A DNA stretch of 64,000 bases from positions 434,001-498,000 of the forward strand of contig NZ_JAQNDM010000001.1 in the NCBI RefSeq assembly GCF_028368975.1. The letters are read 5' to 3'. Source of the DNA: Stigmatella ashevillena (GTDB lineage Bacteria; Myxococcota; Myxococcia; Myxococcales; Myxococcaceae). The notes beneath the pieces were generated by a model. It was not told where the DNA came from. It made no database searches and worked only from the letters and a program-made list of their open reading frames with translations. Positions 53,168-62,663 of this stretch are shown piece after piece (within the stretch, counting starts at the first letter, position 1; the number at the start of each line of letters is the position of its first letter). Position numbers and translations under genes: made by a program.

Positions 53168-55237
53168 ATGAGGGGTTTGGCAAGCAAGGTGGGTTGGGCA
53201 CTGCTCGCCGTCGTGGGCGCGTTCTGCCTGGGGACGGTGGCGCTGCACCGAGGTGAGACAATCAACGCGACCTGGCTGGTGGTGGCCGCGGTCTCCGTCT
53301 TGATGATCGGCTATCGCTTCTACAGCCGCTTCATCGCCCAGAAGGCACTTCAGTTGGATCCCTCCCGGGCCACGCCCGCCCAGCGTCACAACGACGGGCT
53401 GGACTATGTCCCCACCGACAAGTGGGTGCTCTTCGGCCACCACTTCGCGGCCATCGCAGGCGCGGGCCCTCTGGTCGGCCCTGTCCTCGCCGCGCAGATG
53501 GGCTACCTGCCCGGCACCTTGTGGATCCTCTCGGGCGTGGTGCTCGCGGGCGCGGTGCAGGACTTCACCATCCTGTTCCTGTCCGTCCGGCGCAACGGCA
53601 AGTCCCTGGGCGACATGGTGCGGATGGAGTTGGGGCCCGCGGCCGGCGTCGTGGCGATGATCGGCGTGCTGATGATCATGATGATCATCCTCGCGGTGCT
53701 CGCCCTGGTGGTCGTCAAAGCGCTGGCGTCCAGTCCCTGGGGAACCTTCACGGTCGCCATGACCATCCCCATCGCGCTGCTGATGGGAGGATACCTCCGC
53801 TACCTTCGCCCAGGGCGGGTGCTCGAGGTGTCCCTCATCGGCTTCGTGCTGCTGATGCTGTCGATCTGGCTGGGCGGCCATGTCGCCGAGGATCCCGCCC
53901 TGGCGCCCCTGTTCACCTACGATGGCAAGGCCCTGGCGTGGATGTTGATCGCCTATGGCTTCTGCGCCTCGGTCCTGCCGGTGTGGCTGCTGCTGGCCCC
54001 GCGCGACTACCTGTCGACCTTCCTGAAGATCGGCACCATTCTCGTGCTGGCGGTGGGCATCGTCCTGGCCATGCCCGAGCTGCGGATGCCCGCAGTCACC
54101 AAGTTCATTGATGGCAGCGGGCCCGTGTTCTCCGGCAACCTGTTCCCCTTCCTGTTCATCACCATCGCCTGTGGGGCGGTGTCCGGCTGGCACTCGCTCA
54201 TCTCCTCGGGCACCACCCCGAAGATGCTCGCCAATGAAGGCGAAGCGCGCCTGGTGGGCTACGGCTCGATGCTCATGGAGGCCTTCGTCGCCATCATGGC
54301 GCTCATCTCCGCCTCGGTGCTGCAACCCGGCGTCTACTTCGCCATGAACTCCCCGGCCGGCCTGATTGGCACCACCGCCGAACAGGCCGCGCAGGTGATC
54401 AGCCAGTGGGGCTTCGTGATTACCCCGGAGATGCTCACCCAGACCGCCCGGGAAATCGGCGAGACGTCCATCCTGTCCCGCGCGGGCGGAGCGCCCACGC
54501 TGGCCGTGGGCATGGCGCAGATCCTCCACGGGCTGGTCGGCGGGGAAGGCATGATGGCCTTCTGGTACCACTACGCCATCCTGTTCGAGGCGCTGTTCAT
54601 CCTCACCACCGTGGACGCGGGCACCCGGGTGGGCCGCTTCATGATCCAGGAGCTGGCGGGCCTCGTCTACGCGCCCTTGAAGAGGACCGACTCGTGGGGC
54701 GCCAACCTGGCCGCCACGGCCCTGTGCGTGACAGGTTGGGGATACTTCCTCTATCAGGGGGTGGCGGATCCGCTGGGCGGCATCAACACGCTGTGGCCCC
54801 TGTTCGGCATTGCCAACCAGATGCTCGCCGCCATCGCGCTCATCCTCGCCACCGTCGTCCTCGTGAAGATGAAGCGCGAGCGCTACTTGTGGATCCCCGC
54901 CCTGCCGGCCGTGTGGCTGATCATCTGCACCCTGACGGCGGGCGCCGAGAAGGTGTTCAGCAGCAACCCGCGGGTCAGCTTCCTGGCCCACGCCCGCGGC
55001 TTCCAGGAGGCGGTGGCCACCGGCAAGGTGCTGGCCCCCGCCAAGTCCCTGGAGGAGATGCAGCAGGTCATCACCAACGACTACGTGGATGCCGCCCTCA
55101 CCGTGCTGTTCATGCTGGTCGTCGTCACGACCCTCGTGTTCGGCATCCGCGCCGCGCTGGCGGCACGCCGCTCGGCGGTCCCCACGGCCCAGGAGAGCCC
55201 CTACGAGCCCCTGGCCCCGGCGGGGCCCGTGACATGA
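53168..55237 (+). CDS. cstA: CstA-type pyruvate/peptide transporter
   Basis: 689 residues from ATG 53168, after GGAGGGGA. An in-frame ATG at 53063 lacks a site. About 16-18 hydrophobic helices. Typical CstA text: DYVPTDKWVLFGHHFAAIAGAGPLVGP is spread over residues ~85-110, followed by SVRRNGKSLGDMVRME and SGWHSLISSGTTPKMLANE. CstA and its paralogue BtsT import pyruvate or peptides during carbon starvation. The next gene, ybdD, overlaps by four bases, the usual arrangement. Expression control is not visible. Confidence 0.95.
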   Translation: MRGLASKVGWALLAVVGAFCLGTVALHRGETINATWLVVAAVSVLMIGYRFYSRFIAQKALQLDPSRATPAQRHNDGLDYVPTDKWVLFGHHFAAIAGAGPLVGPVLAAQMGYLPGTLWILSGVVLAGAVQDFTILFLSVRRNGKSLGDMVRMELGPAAGVVAMIGVLMIMMIILAVLALVVVKALASSPWGTFTVAMTIPIALLMGGYLRYLRPGRVLEVSLIGFVLLMLSIWLGGHVAEDPALAPLFTYDGKALAWMLIAYGFCASVLPVWLLLAPRDYLSTFLKIGTILVLAVGIVLAMPELRMPAVTKFIDGSGPVFSGNLFPFLFITIACGAVSGWHSLISSGTTPKMLANEGEARLVGYGSMLMEAFVAIMALISASVLQPGVYFAMNSPAGLIGTTAEQAAQVISQWGFVITPEMLTQTAREIGETSILSRAGGAPTLAVGMAQILHGLVGGEGMMAFWYHYAILFEALFILTTVDAGTRVGRFMIQELAGLVYAPLKRTDSWGANLAATALCVTGWGYFLYQGVADPLGGINTLWPLFGIANQMLAAIALILATVVLVKMKRERYLWIPALPAVWLIICTLTAGAEKVFSSNPRVSFLAHARGFQEAVATGKVLAPAKSLEEMQQVITNDYVDAALTVLFMLVVVTTLVFGIRAALAARRSAVPTAQESPYEPLAPAGPVT

Positions 55238-55428
55238 CCGGGGCCGTCCAACAGCTCTGGCGCAGGGCGGTACAGACCGCCCGTTTGCTGATCGGAGTGC
55301 CCGACTACGACACCTATGTCGAGCACATGCGACAGCACCACCCAGAGCGGCCGGTGATGAGCTATCCCGACTTCTTCAACGAGCGCATGCAGGCGCGATA
55401 TCGCAGCGGTGGAGGGCGCTGTTGTTGA
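55234..55428 (+). CDS. ybdD: YbdD/YjiX family small protein (DUF466)
   Basis: 64 residues. Its ATG overlaps the cstA stop (ATGA). Conserved family text: ARLLIGVPDYDTYVEHMRQH, then PERPVMSYPDFFNERMQARY, ending GGGRCC, a short version of the normal Cys-containing C-terminus. YbdD-type proteins are required accessory subunits of CstA/BtsT transporters in enterobacteria. The coupled start supports the same partnership here. Confidence 0.92.
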   Translation: MTGAVQQLWRRAVQTARLLIGVPDYDTYVEHMRQHHPERPVMSYPDFFNERMQARYRSGGGRCC

Positions 55429-55460
55429 GACGAGGGCTGGCGAGACTCATTGCCAGCGCC

Positions 55461-55488
55461 AGACAAAACAGTATTATCTGTTTTGTCT
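55461..55488. terminator. perfect AT-rich hairpin after cstA-ybdD
   Basis: AGACAAAACAG (55461-55471) and its exact complement (55478-55488) flank TATTAT. It lies 33 bases after ybdD. It most likely ends that transcript, but it lacks a T-tract and could instead be an operator in front of the small peptide gene at 55517. Confidence 0.5.
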
Positions 55489-55516
55489 CAAAAACCCTCA
55501 GTCTGGAGAAATCGTG

Positions 55517-55678
55517 ATGCGCCAGAGCCTTCGTTTCTCTCTTGTGCTGTCGCTCCTCGCCGCCTCCGTGGGGGCCGCGTTCGTGGTCCCTGCCGCTGCG
55601 TCCGCCGCTGACTGTACCCCCTATTGCTACAAGCACCCCATCACCGGGGCGTGGATCTGCACCCCTCCCTGTCCGTAG
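55517..55678 (+). CDS. small exported peptide with four cysteines
   Basis: 53 residues from ATG 55517 (GGAG eight bases upstream). More than half is a signal peptide (FSLVLSLLAASVGAAFVV, cleavage probably after AAASA). The mature peptide of about 23 residues is ADCTPYCYKH then PITGAWICTPPCP, with four cysteines that could form two disulfides. No family recognised. It lies between the CstA pair and the glucanase locus, 82 bases before the GH30 start on the same strand. Confidence 0.6.
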   Translation: MRQSLRFSLVLSLLAASVGAAFVVPAAASAADCTPYCYKHPITGAWICTPPCP

Positions 55679-55760
55679 TCCCTCGGCCCACGTGTCTCTC
55701 GCGCCCGCCCACTCCCCGAGTGGCCGGGCGCGAATGTTTTCCCCCCCTCAGGAACCTTCC

Positions 55761-57659
55761 ATGAACCCACGTCCCCCTTCGGGCCAGCGCCTGCAAAGCA
55801 AGCTGCCCCTTGCCGCACTCATGCTGTGCACACTTCCCTTCTCCGCCGCGCAGGCTGCGGGTGAATCCGTCCAGGTCTGGTTGACGACCACCTCGGGCAG
55901 CACCCTCTCCAAGAAGCTGAGCGCCGAGGCCGCCAAGACGTTCGGGCCGGAGAGCGGCACGTCCACCGTCATCGACGTCAACGAGTCTGTGTCCTATCAG
56001 ACCATTGATGGCTTCGGCGGCGCGCTCACCGACTCCTCCGCCTGGCTCATCTTCAACTCACCCCAGCGCAACACCATCATGAACGACCTGTTCAGCGTGG
56101 GCAGCGGCGCCGGGTACAGCATGGTCCGGCTGCCCATGGGCTCATCGGACTTCGCGCGCAGCCATTACACCTACGACCAGACCTGCTGCGATCTGAACGA
56201 CTTCTCGGTGAGCCACGACGTTCCCTACATCATCCCGCTCCTCCAGCAGGCGCGGCAGATCAACCCCGAAGTGAAGATCATGGCCGTGCCGTGGAGCGCG
56301 CCCGCCTGGCTGAAGTTCAACAACTCGCTGACCGGTGGCGGGTACCTGCGCAACGACCAGTACGGCCTGTATGCCAATTACTTCGTGAAGTTTCTCCAGG
56401 CCTACAACGGCTACGGGCTGCCCATCTACGCCCTCAGCATCCAGAACGAGCCGCACCACGCCGCCGCCAACTACGCGTCCATGCAAATGGAACCTGCGGA
56501 CCAGTCGAACTTCGCGGCCCAGAACCTGCGGCCCGCGCTGAACAACGCCGGCTTTGGTGGGGTGAAGATCCTCGCTTGGGACCACAACTGGTACGAAAAC
56601 GGCAGCGTGTCGCGCTTTCCGTTCGACGTGATGAGCCACGGCGGCGGCCAAGCCCAGGCGGCGGTGGCCGGCGCGGCCTACCACTGCTACGAGAGCCCGG
56701 ACGGGGCCTTCAGCGTCCAGTCCGACTTCCGCAACACCTACCCCAACGAGGAAGTCCACTTCACCGAGTGCTCGGGCGGAGCGTGGGCCACGGACGCGGC
56801 CGGCAACCTGACGTGGGAGCTGCGCAACAACGTCATCGGCCCCCTGCGCAACTGGGCGCGGACCTCGCTGTATTGGAACATCGCGCTCGATCCGAACCAT
56901 GGCCCCCGCGTGGGCGGCTGCGAGAACTGCCGCGGCATGCTCACCGTGAACAACAGCAACGGCACCTATACGAAGAACGAGGACTATTACGCCTGGGCTC
57001 ACTTCGCGAAGGTGGTGCGCTCCGGCGCGGTGCGGCTCTCCTCGACGTCGCTGGGCAACGGCAGCATCGAAACCGTCGCCTTCAGGAACCCGGATGGCTC
57101 GCTGTCCCTGGTAGCGCTGAACTCCCACGGCTCCCAGGCGCTCACCTTCAAGGTCCGGTGGGCCGGCCAGTCCTTCGACTACACGCTGCCGGCGCGCTCG
57201 GTGGCCTCGTTCAAGTGGAGCCGGGGCACCGCGAGCACGGCCTACCGCATCGTGAACAAGGCGACGGGCCGCTGCCTGGACATCGCCGGGCCCAGCACCA
57301 CGGACGGCGCCGCCATCCACCAGTGGGGCTGCCACACCGGATCCAGCCAGCAATGGGCGATGGAGGCCACTGACAATGGCTACTACCGGCTCGTGTCGCG
57401 CTACAGCGGCAAGGCGATCGATGTCGCCGACATGAGCGCGGCCGACGGCGCGAAGCTCCAGCAGTGGACTGTGACGGGTGCCACCCATCAGCAGTTCAAG
57501 CCCGTCTCCCTGGGCAATGGCTACAGCCGGTTGGAGGCGCGCCACAGCGGCAAGGTGCTCGACGTCACGGACTGCACCACGAGCACCGACGGCGCCAGGA
57601 TTCAGCAGTGGGCCTGGTCCAACAATGACTGTCAGCAGTTCCGGCTCGAACCCATGTAA
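55761..57659 (+). CDS. secreted GH30 glycoside hydrolase with C-terminal ricin-B lectin domain
   Basis: 632 residues from ATG 55761 (AGGAA six bases upstream). A signal peptide (LAALMLCTLPFSAAQA) is followed by the GH30 core: YQTIDGFGGALTDSSAWLIF, RLPMGSSDFARSHYTYD, acid/base Glu230 in ALSIQNEPHH, nucleophile Glu336 in HFTECSGGAW. Residues about 500-632 form a ricin-type beta-trefoil with three repeats (GRCLDIAGPSTTDGAAIHQW, GKAIDVADMSAADGAKLQQW, GKVLDVTDCTTSTDGARIQQ). GH30 members of this type include glucosylceramidases and endo-beta-1,6-glucanases. With GH3 and GH16 neighbours, a beta-1,6-glucanase acting on fungal wall glucan is the best guess. Confidence 0.93.
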   Translation: MNPRPPSGQRLQSKLPLAALMLCTLPFSAAQAAGESVQVWLTTTSGSTLSKKLSAEAAKTFGPESGTSTVIDVNESVSYQTIDGFGGALTDSSAWLIFNSPQRNTIMNDLFSVGSGAGYSMVRLPMGSSDFARSHYTYDQTCCDLNDFSVSHDVPYIIPLLQQARQINPEVKIMAVPWSAPAWLKFNNSLTGGGYLRNDQYGLYANYFVKFLQAYNGYGLPIYALSIQNEPHHAAANYASMQMEPADQSNFAAQNLRPALNNAGFGGVKILAWDHNWYENGSVSRFPFDVMSHGGGQAQAAVAGAAYHCYESPDGAFSVQSDFRNTYPNEEVHFTECSGGAWATDAAGNLTWELRNNVIGPLRNWARTSLYWNIALDPNHGPRVGGCENCRGMLTVNNSNGTYTKNEDYYAWAHFAKVVRSGAVRLSSTSLGNGSIETVAFRNPDGSLSLVALNSHGSQALTFKVRWAGQSFDYTLPARSVASFKWSRGTASTAYRIVNKATGRCLDIAGPSTTDGAAIHQWGCHTGSSQQWAMEATDNGYYRLVSRYSGKAIDVADMSAADGAKLQQWTVTGATHQQFKPVSLGNGYSRLEARHSGKVLDVTDCTTSTDGARIQQWAWSNNDCQQFRLEPM

Positions 57660-57739
57660 CGCTCTCCGGCTCATGACGTAGTGCGTCGTGAGACGGGCCG
57701 TCCGTGACAGCCCGCGTCAATGACGCACGGAGCCATCTT

Positions 57740-57790
57740 CAGTCCCGTGATCCTGTCGACATTTAAAGGGTCTCGGGACTGTTTCATTTC
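57740..57790 (+). terminator. possible terminator after the GH30 gene
   Basis: CAGTCCCG (57740-57747) pairs with CGGGACTG (57774-57781) across a 26-base loop, followed by TTTCATTTC. The loop is long, so moderate support only. Confidence 0.4.
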
Positions 57791-57902
57791 AGAGTGTCAG
57801 CTCCTTCTGATAGGCACTTGACCGGAGTTTGCGCACAAGCTGGACCGCCATCCTCATGGCCAAGCGCACCGCCTCCGCCAACACCGCCACGAAGGAGAAG
57901 AC

Positions 57903-60900
57903 ATGCGACGGCTGACCGCCTGGAGGAAGCTCGTTCCTCTCACCGCCCTGCTCTTGTTGTCCCAGGGAGCCTGCTCGGATGATGACGAGAAGCCCACGCC
58001 GACGGACCCCACCGACCCGACGGATCCCGACCCGGTCGATCCCATTCCCGCGCTGCAGCACCTCGCGGACTGGCCCCGGGTCCAGAGTCCTTTCCCGCGC
58101 GACGAGGCCCTCGAGGCTCGGATCGACGCGTTGGTGAAGGCGATGACGCTCGAGGAGAAGGTCGGGCAGATGACCCAACCTCAGATCGACAACATCACCC
58201 CTGAGGAGGTCAAGCAGTACCACATCGGCTCGGTGCTGAACGGTGGCGGCAACTGGCCCGGCGGCAAGAAGGGCGCGACGGTCGAGGAGTGGCTGACCCT
58301 CGCGGATGCGTTCTGGGCGGCCTCGATGGATCCGTCCAACGCCCACCCGATCCCCATCATGTGGGGCACGGACGCGGTCCACGGGCACAACAACGTGCGC
58401 GGCGCGACGATGTTCCCCCACAACATTGGCCTGGGCGCCGCGCGGGATCCGGAGCTGCTCAAGCGCATTGGCGAGGTGACGGCCAGCGAGGTGGCGCGCA
58501 CCGGCATCGACTGGGCCTTCGGTCCCACCGTGGCCGTGGTGCGCGATGACCGCTGGGGCCGCACCTATGAAGGCTACTCGGAGGATCCGCAGATCGTCGC
58601 GGCGTACGCCGGGAAGATCACCGAGGGCTTGCAGGGCCAGCTCGGCAAGGACGCCAAGAGCGGCGAGAAGGTCGCGGCCTCGGTCAAGCACTTCCTGGGC
58701 GATGGCGCCACCACCAAGGGCAAGGACCAGGGCATCACCGTCGCCACCGAGGACGAGCTGCGCAACCTCCACGGCCATGGCTACTTCTCGGCCCTGAAGG
58801 CGGGCGCGCAGACAGTGATGATCTCGTTCAGCAGCTGGCAGAACAAGGACCAGGGCGAGAACGCCAAGGCCTACAAGATGCACGGCCACAAGTACCTGAT
58901 GACCGATGTGCTGAAGGACAAGGTCGGCTTCGATGGCTTCTACATCTCCGACTGGAACGGCATCGGCCAGATCACCAAGGAGAACAGCGACTCGCCCGTC
59001 GACTGCTCCAACAAGAGCTGCCCCCAGTCCATCAACGCGGGCATGGACATGATCATGGTCCCCTACCGCGATGACTGGAAGCCGTTCATCACCAACACCC
59101 TGGCCTCCGTGCGCAACGGAGAGATCTCCGAAGAGCGCATCAACGACGCCGTGCGCCGCATCCTGCGGGTGAAGTTCCGCATGGGGCTGTTCGACAAGCC
59201 CAAGCCCTCCGAGCGCACCTCCGTGCGCGAAGTGGGAACGGCCGAGCACCGCGCGGTGGCGCGGGAGGCCGTGCGCAAGTCGCTGGTGCTGCTGAAGAAC
59301 AACGGCGGCACGCTGCCCCTGGAGCGCAAGGCGAAGATCCTCGTCGCGGGCAAGAGCGCCGACAGCCTGTCGAACCAGGCCGGTGGCTGGTCGCTCACCT
59401 GGCAGGGCACGGACAACACCAACGAGCAGTTCGGCGGTGGCACCACCCTGTGGGCGGCCATCCAGAAGATCGCCCCCAACGCCGTGCTCGACACCAGCAC
59501 CGACGGCGCCATGGCCAATGACACCTTCGATGCGGCCGTGGTGGTGATTGGCGAGACGCCCTACGCCGAGGGCGTGGGCGACATCGGCAACACGAAGACA
59601 ATGGAGCTCGCCAAGCTGCGTCCCGAGGACCTGCGGCTGATCGAAAGCCTGAAGGCCAAGGGTGTGAAGAAGATCGTCACCGTGCTGTTCTCCGGCCGCC
59701 CGCTCCATGCGAACAAGGAGATCAACCGTTCGGACGCCTTTGTCGCCGCGTGGCTCCCGGGCACCGAGGGCGACGGCATGGCGGACGTGCTGTTCCGCAA
59801 GGAGGACGGCTCGGTCAACTTCGACTTCACCGGGAAGCTCTCCTACTCCTGGCCCAAGTCGGCGTGCCAGACGACCCTCAACCGCAATGACACGGGCTAT
59901 GACCCGCTCTACGCCTATGGCCATGGACTGACCTACGCGTCCTCGCCCGACCAGAACGCCTACCCCGAGGAGAGCCCCACCGTCGGGTGCGGCGTGGAGA
60001 CCCCGGACGGCCCGGAGGCGACGCTCCCGCTGGTGGTGTACGACCGCGGCAACCAGGACGGCTGGGTCATGCGCATTGGCGCCCCCTCCAACTGGGCCGT
60101 GGACGTGACCCAGGGCACGGGCAACCCGACCGTGACCCCCAATGGCGAAGTCACCGCGACGCCCGTGGATGACCGCAACGGCATCCAGTGGGCGGCCGTG
60201 CGGACCACCTGGGTCAGCGAGGGACAGGTCTTCATGCAGAGCGCGAACGGCAACAACACGCGGGATCTGCGCAGCTACCTGACCGCTGGAGGCTCCCTGG
60301 TGTTCGACGCCCGCTTGACCCAGGCGCCGGTCAGCACCGTGAAGGTCCGCGTGGACTGCGTCCACCCGTGCGTCGGTGAAGTCGACGTGACCCAGACGCT
60401 CAAGGCCCTGTCGCTCAATGCCTGGAACGAGATGGCGATTCCGCTGCAGTGCTTCGCCGACGCCGGCACGGACTTCTCGCTCATCAACACGCCCATCGTG
60501 ATCAACTCGCTGGGCGCGATGGAGCTCGCCGTGGCCAACGTCCGCTGGGAGCCCAAGCGGGCTGGAAACGTCACCTGCAACGGCTCCTCCGGAGGCGTTC
60601 AGCAGCTCACGGACACCACGGACGTCTACGTCAACGGCACGCTCAACACGGCCCTGTTTGGCGCCCCCACGAGCTGGTCGTCCGTGCCGAACCTCGTGAA
60701 GGTGAACGCAGCCCTCGACACCTCGGAGGGCAAGGTCATTGACGTCGTCTTCGAGGACCCCAAGGGCAAGGGCGGCAACGGCGTCTTCACCCTGCCCGTG
60801 CACAACGACTGGCTCCTGGATGTCTCACCCATCGCGGCCACGGGCGGCGTGCAGTTCGACATCAAGGTGCTCGACTACGGAACCACCACGCAGAACTTCT

Positions 60901-61139
60901 GGGTGAAGCTCGTCTGCAACCGCAAGGCTGACACGTGCAGGACCGGTGACCTGAAGGACATCGTCACCCGGCCCCCGGCGGGCACTTGGACGACGCTGAA
61001 GCTCCCCTTCGTGCGCTCGGACTACGAGGAGGGCTTCGACAACAAGAAGCTCAGCTCCATCCTGGAGATGCTCCCAGCCTGGGATGACCAGGCGGGCAAC
61101 ATCCACTTCCAGCTCCGGAACATCCGCGTCGTGAAGTAA
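57903..61139 (+). CDS. secreted GH3 beta-glucosidase/exo-glucanase with C-terminal carbohydrate-binding-like domain
   Basis: 1078 residues. A leader with probable lipobox (LLLLSQGAC) is followed by an acidic Pro/Thr/Asp linker. The GH3 N-terminal barrel has MTLEEKVGQMTQPQ, MWGTDAVHGHNNVRGATMFP, SVKHFLGDGATTKGKDQG and the nucleophile Asp350 in GFYISDWNGI. The second GH3 domain follows (RKSLVLLKNNGGTLPLERKA, LFSGRPLHANKEI, AAWLPGTEGDGMADVLF). Residues about 690-1078 resemble the ExoP-like galactose-binding domain of exo-1,3/1,4-beta-glucanases, apparently present in two units. It releases glucose from glucan oligomers. A terminator-like hairpin separates it from GH16. Confidence 0.93.
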   Translation: MRRLTAWRKLVPLTALLLLSQGACSDDDEKPTPTDPTDPTDPDPVDPIPALQHLADWPRVQSPFPRDEALEARIDALVKAMTLEEKVGQMTQPQIDNITPEEVKQYHIGSVLNGGGNWPGGKKGATVEEWLTLADAFWAASMDPSNAHPIPIMWGTDAVHGHNNVRGATMFPHNIGLGAARDPELLKRIGEVTASEVARTGIDWAFGPTVAVVRDDRWGRTYEGYSEDPQIVAAYAGKITEGLQGQLGKDAKSGEKVAASVKHFLGDGATTKGKDQGITVATEDELRNLHGHGYFSALKAGAQTVMISFSSWQNKDQGENAKAYKMHGHKYLMTDVLKDKVGFDGFYISDWNGIGQITKENSDSPVDCSNKSCPQSINAGMDMIMVPYRDDWKPFITNTLASVRNGEISEERINDAVRRILRVKFRMGLFDKPKPSERTSVREVGTAEHRAVAREAVRKSLVLLKNNGGTLPLERKAKILVAGKSADSLSNQAGGWSLTWQGTDNTNEQFGGGTTLWAAIQKIAPNAVLDTSTDGAMANDTFDAAVVVIGETPYAEGVGDIGNTKTMELAKLRPEDLRLIESLKAKGVKKIVTVLFSGRPLHANKEINRSDAFVAAWLPGTEGDGMADVLFRKEDGSVNFDFTGKLSYSWPKSACQTTLNRNDTGYDPLYAYGHGLTYASSPDQNAYPEESPTVGCGVETPDGPEATLPLVVYDRGNQDGWVMRIGAPSNWAVDVTQGTGNPTVTPNGEVTATPVDDRNGIQWAAVRTTWVSEGQVFMQSANGNNTRDLRSYLTAGGSLVFDARLTQAPVSTVKVRVDCVHPCVGEVDVTQTLKALSLNAWNEMAIPLQCFADAGTDFSLINTPIVINSLGAMELAVANVRWEPKRAGNVTCNGSSGGVQQLTDTTDVYVNGTLNTALFGAPTSWSSVPNLVKVNAALDTSEGKVIDVVFEDPKGKGGNGVFTLPVHNDWLLDVSPIAATGGVQFDIKVLDYGTTTQNFWVKLVCNRKADTCRTGDLKDIVTRPPAGTWTTLKLPFVRSDYEEGFDNKKLSSILEMLPAWDDQAGNIHFQLRNIRVVK

Positions 61140-61180
61140 TTCAACTGCGACATCATCCCGTATTTCTGGTATTACGAGAG

Positions 61181-61225
61181 AAGCGTGGACCGAGACATAT
61201 TCCGGTCTGCGCTTCTTTCTTTTGG
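61181..61225 (+). terminator. hairpin terminator between the GH3 and GH16 genes
   Basis: Arms 61181-61193 and 61204-61216 pair at 11 of 13 positions, followed by TTTCTTTT. It lies just upstream of the GH16 start, so GH16 either has its own promoter within about 20 bases, which is tight, or the hairpin works as an attenuator or partial terminator. Confidence 0.6.
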
Positions 61226-61237
61226 ACGGGTGATGAC

Positions 61238-62614
61238 ATGAAGACTGGAAGCCGTTTTGGATCAGGACTCGTAGCGCTCTGCTGTGTGGCAGCACTTCCT
61301 GGCTGTGGAGACCCCGCCCCAGAGGCACCGGCCCCGGCGACGGAGGCCCTGGGCAGCGTGTCGGGCGGACTGGAGTATTCGCCGGGCTCGGGCTGGAACC
61401 TGGCCTGGTCGGATGAGTTCGAGGGCTCGAGCCTCAACGGCAACAACTGGACCGTGCTGACGAGCGATCACGATCCGGTCACCAACAACTGCAACTTCGG
61501 CACGGGCGAGCTGGAGTACCCGCGCGCCCAGAACGTCACCGTGAGCGGAGGAAAGCTCATCCTGACCGCGGAGCGCACGAACGACCGGCCGTCGGACCCG
61601 AAGTGCACCGGCTTCGGCGCTCGCTCGTTCTACTCCGGCCGCATCCACACCAAGGGCAAGGTCGAGAAGCGGTACGGAAAGATCGTGGCGAGCATCAAGG
61701 TTCCTTCCGGCTACGGCATGTGGCCGGCGTTCTGGACCCTGGGCGCCAACGTCTCCAGCGCCGGGTGGCCAGCCTCTGGAGAGATCGACATCCTGGAGTG
61801 GCACTCCAACGAGCCCACGTGGATGAAGTCCGCCGTGCACTGGTACAACGGGGGCGCGGCGCACTGGGGCACCGGCGCCAGCGGCGGGTACAACCTGGCC
61901 GACAGCTTCCACATCTACGAGGCGGAGTGGACGGCCAACAGCATCATTTTCAAGCTGGACAACAACATCGTTGCCAACGCGCCCTTCAACCACAATGAGA
62001 CCGAGTTCCAGCAGAACCACTACGTGCTGCTGAACCTCGCCGTCGGCGGCAACTGGTACGGAAACCCGAACCCCGCGTCCATCGATCTGCCCCTGGGCGT
62101 GAGGAAGACCATGGAGGTGGAGTGGGTGCGCTGGTACCAGCAGGGCAGCACGCCCCCGCCCTCCTCCTCCATCTCCATCACCAACCCCGGCTTCGAGTCC
62201 GGCACCAGCGGCTGGACGACCTGGAGCCCCAACGGCACCGGGGCCGCGGCCTTCAGCGAGACGTACAACGGGGGACACGGCGGCGCCTACCACCTGACCC
62301 ACTGGACGAGCGGTGGCGCCTTCGAGGCCTGGACGTACCAGGCCCGCTCGGGGCTGGCCTCGGGCAACTACAAGGTCCGCGCGTGGATCCGGAAGTCTGG
62401 CACCTATGACTTCGCCCGCCTCCAGGCCAAGACCTGCGCCGATTGCGCTCCGGCGGCCACCCAACTGGGCACGTACGCGGGCTGGACCCTGGTCGAAACG
62501 CCGAGCATCTCCGTGACGGGCGGCTACCTGGAGTTCGGCTTCCACACCAAGGCCCCCGGCAGCAACGGAAGCCCCTTCATCCACATGGATGATGTGGAGC
62601 TGATCAAGCTCTAA
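61238..62614 (+). CDS. GH16 beta-1,3-glucanase lipoprotein with C-terminal carbohydrate-binding module
   Basis: 458 residues. Lipoprotein leader CCVAALPGC. The GH16 domain (about 50-305) contains WNLAWSDEFEGSSLNGNNW, GYGMWPAFWTLGANVSSAGW and the catalytic motif GEIDILEWHS with Glu182, Asp184 and Glu187. Later come NHYVLLNLAVGGNWYGNP and MEVEWVRWYQQ. After a Pro/Ser linker a beta-sandwich module (about 315-458) begins SISITNPGFESGTSGWTTWS, like CBM4/9-type modules. It cleaves internal beta-1,3 (laminarin-type) linkages and is probably surface-anchored. Third member of the glucanase cluster. Confidence 0.94.
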   Translation: MKTGSRFGSGLVALCCVAALPGCGDPAPEAPAPATEALGSVSGGLEYSPGSGWNLAWSDEFEGSSLNGNNWTVLTSDHDPVTNNCNFGTGELEYPRAQNVTVSGGKLILTAERTNDRPSDPKCTGFGARSFYSGRIHTKGKVEKRYGKIVASIKVPSGYGMWPAFWTLGANVSSAGWPASGEIDILEWHSNEPTWMKSAVHWYNGGAAHWGTGASGGYNLADSFHIYEAEWTANSIIFKLDNNIVANAPFNHNETEFQQNHYVLLNLAVGGNWYGNPNPASIDLPLGVRKTMEVEWVRWYQQGSTPPPSSSISITNPGFESGTSGWTTWSPNGTGAAAFSETYNGGHGGAYHLTHWTSGGAFEAWTYQARSGLASGNYKVRAWIRKSGTYDFARLQAKTCADCAPAATQLGTYAGWTLVETPSISVTGGYLEFGFHTKAPGSNGSPFIHMDDVELIKL

Positions 62615-62663
62615 GGTGAACACCCCGTAGACACGCGGTGTCATTCTGAGGTGCCAGTGGGAT

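Noticed and set aside
53105-54991. 628-residue minus-strand frame
   Set aside because: Antisense to cstA. It is His/Gln/Asp-rich and motif-free.
57681-57728. GTGCGTC/GACGCAC pairing downstream of the GH30 gene
   Set aside because: The arms are seven bases with a 34-base gap, too weak to separate from chance.
57789-60803. 1004-residue minus-strand frame
   Set aside because: Shadow of the GH3 gene, which has clear catalytic motifs on the plus strand.
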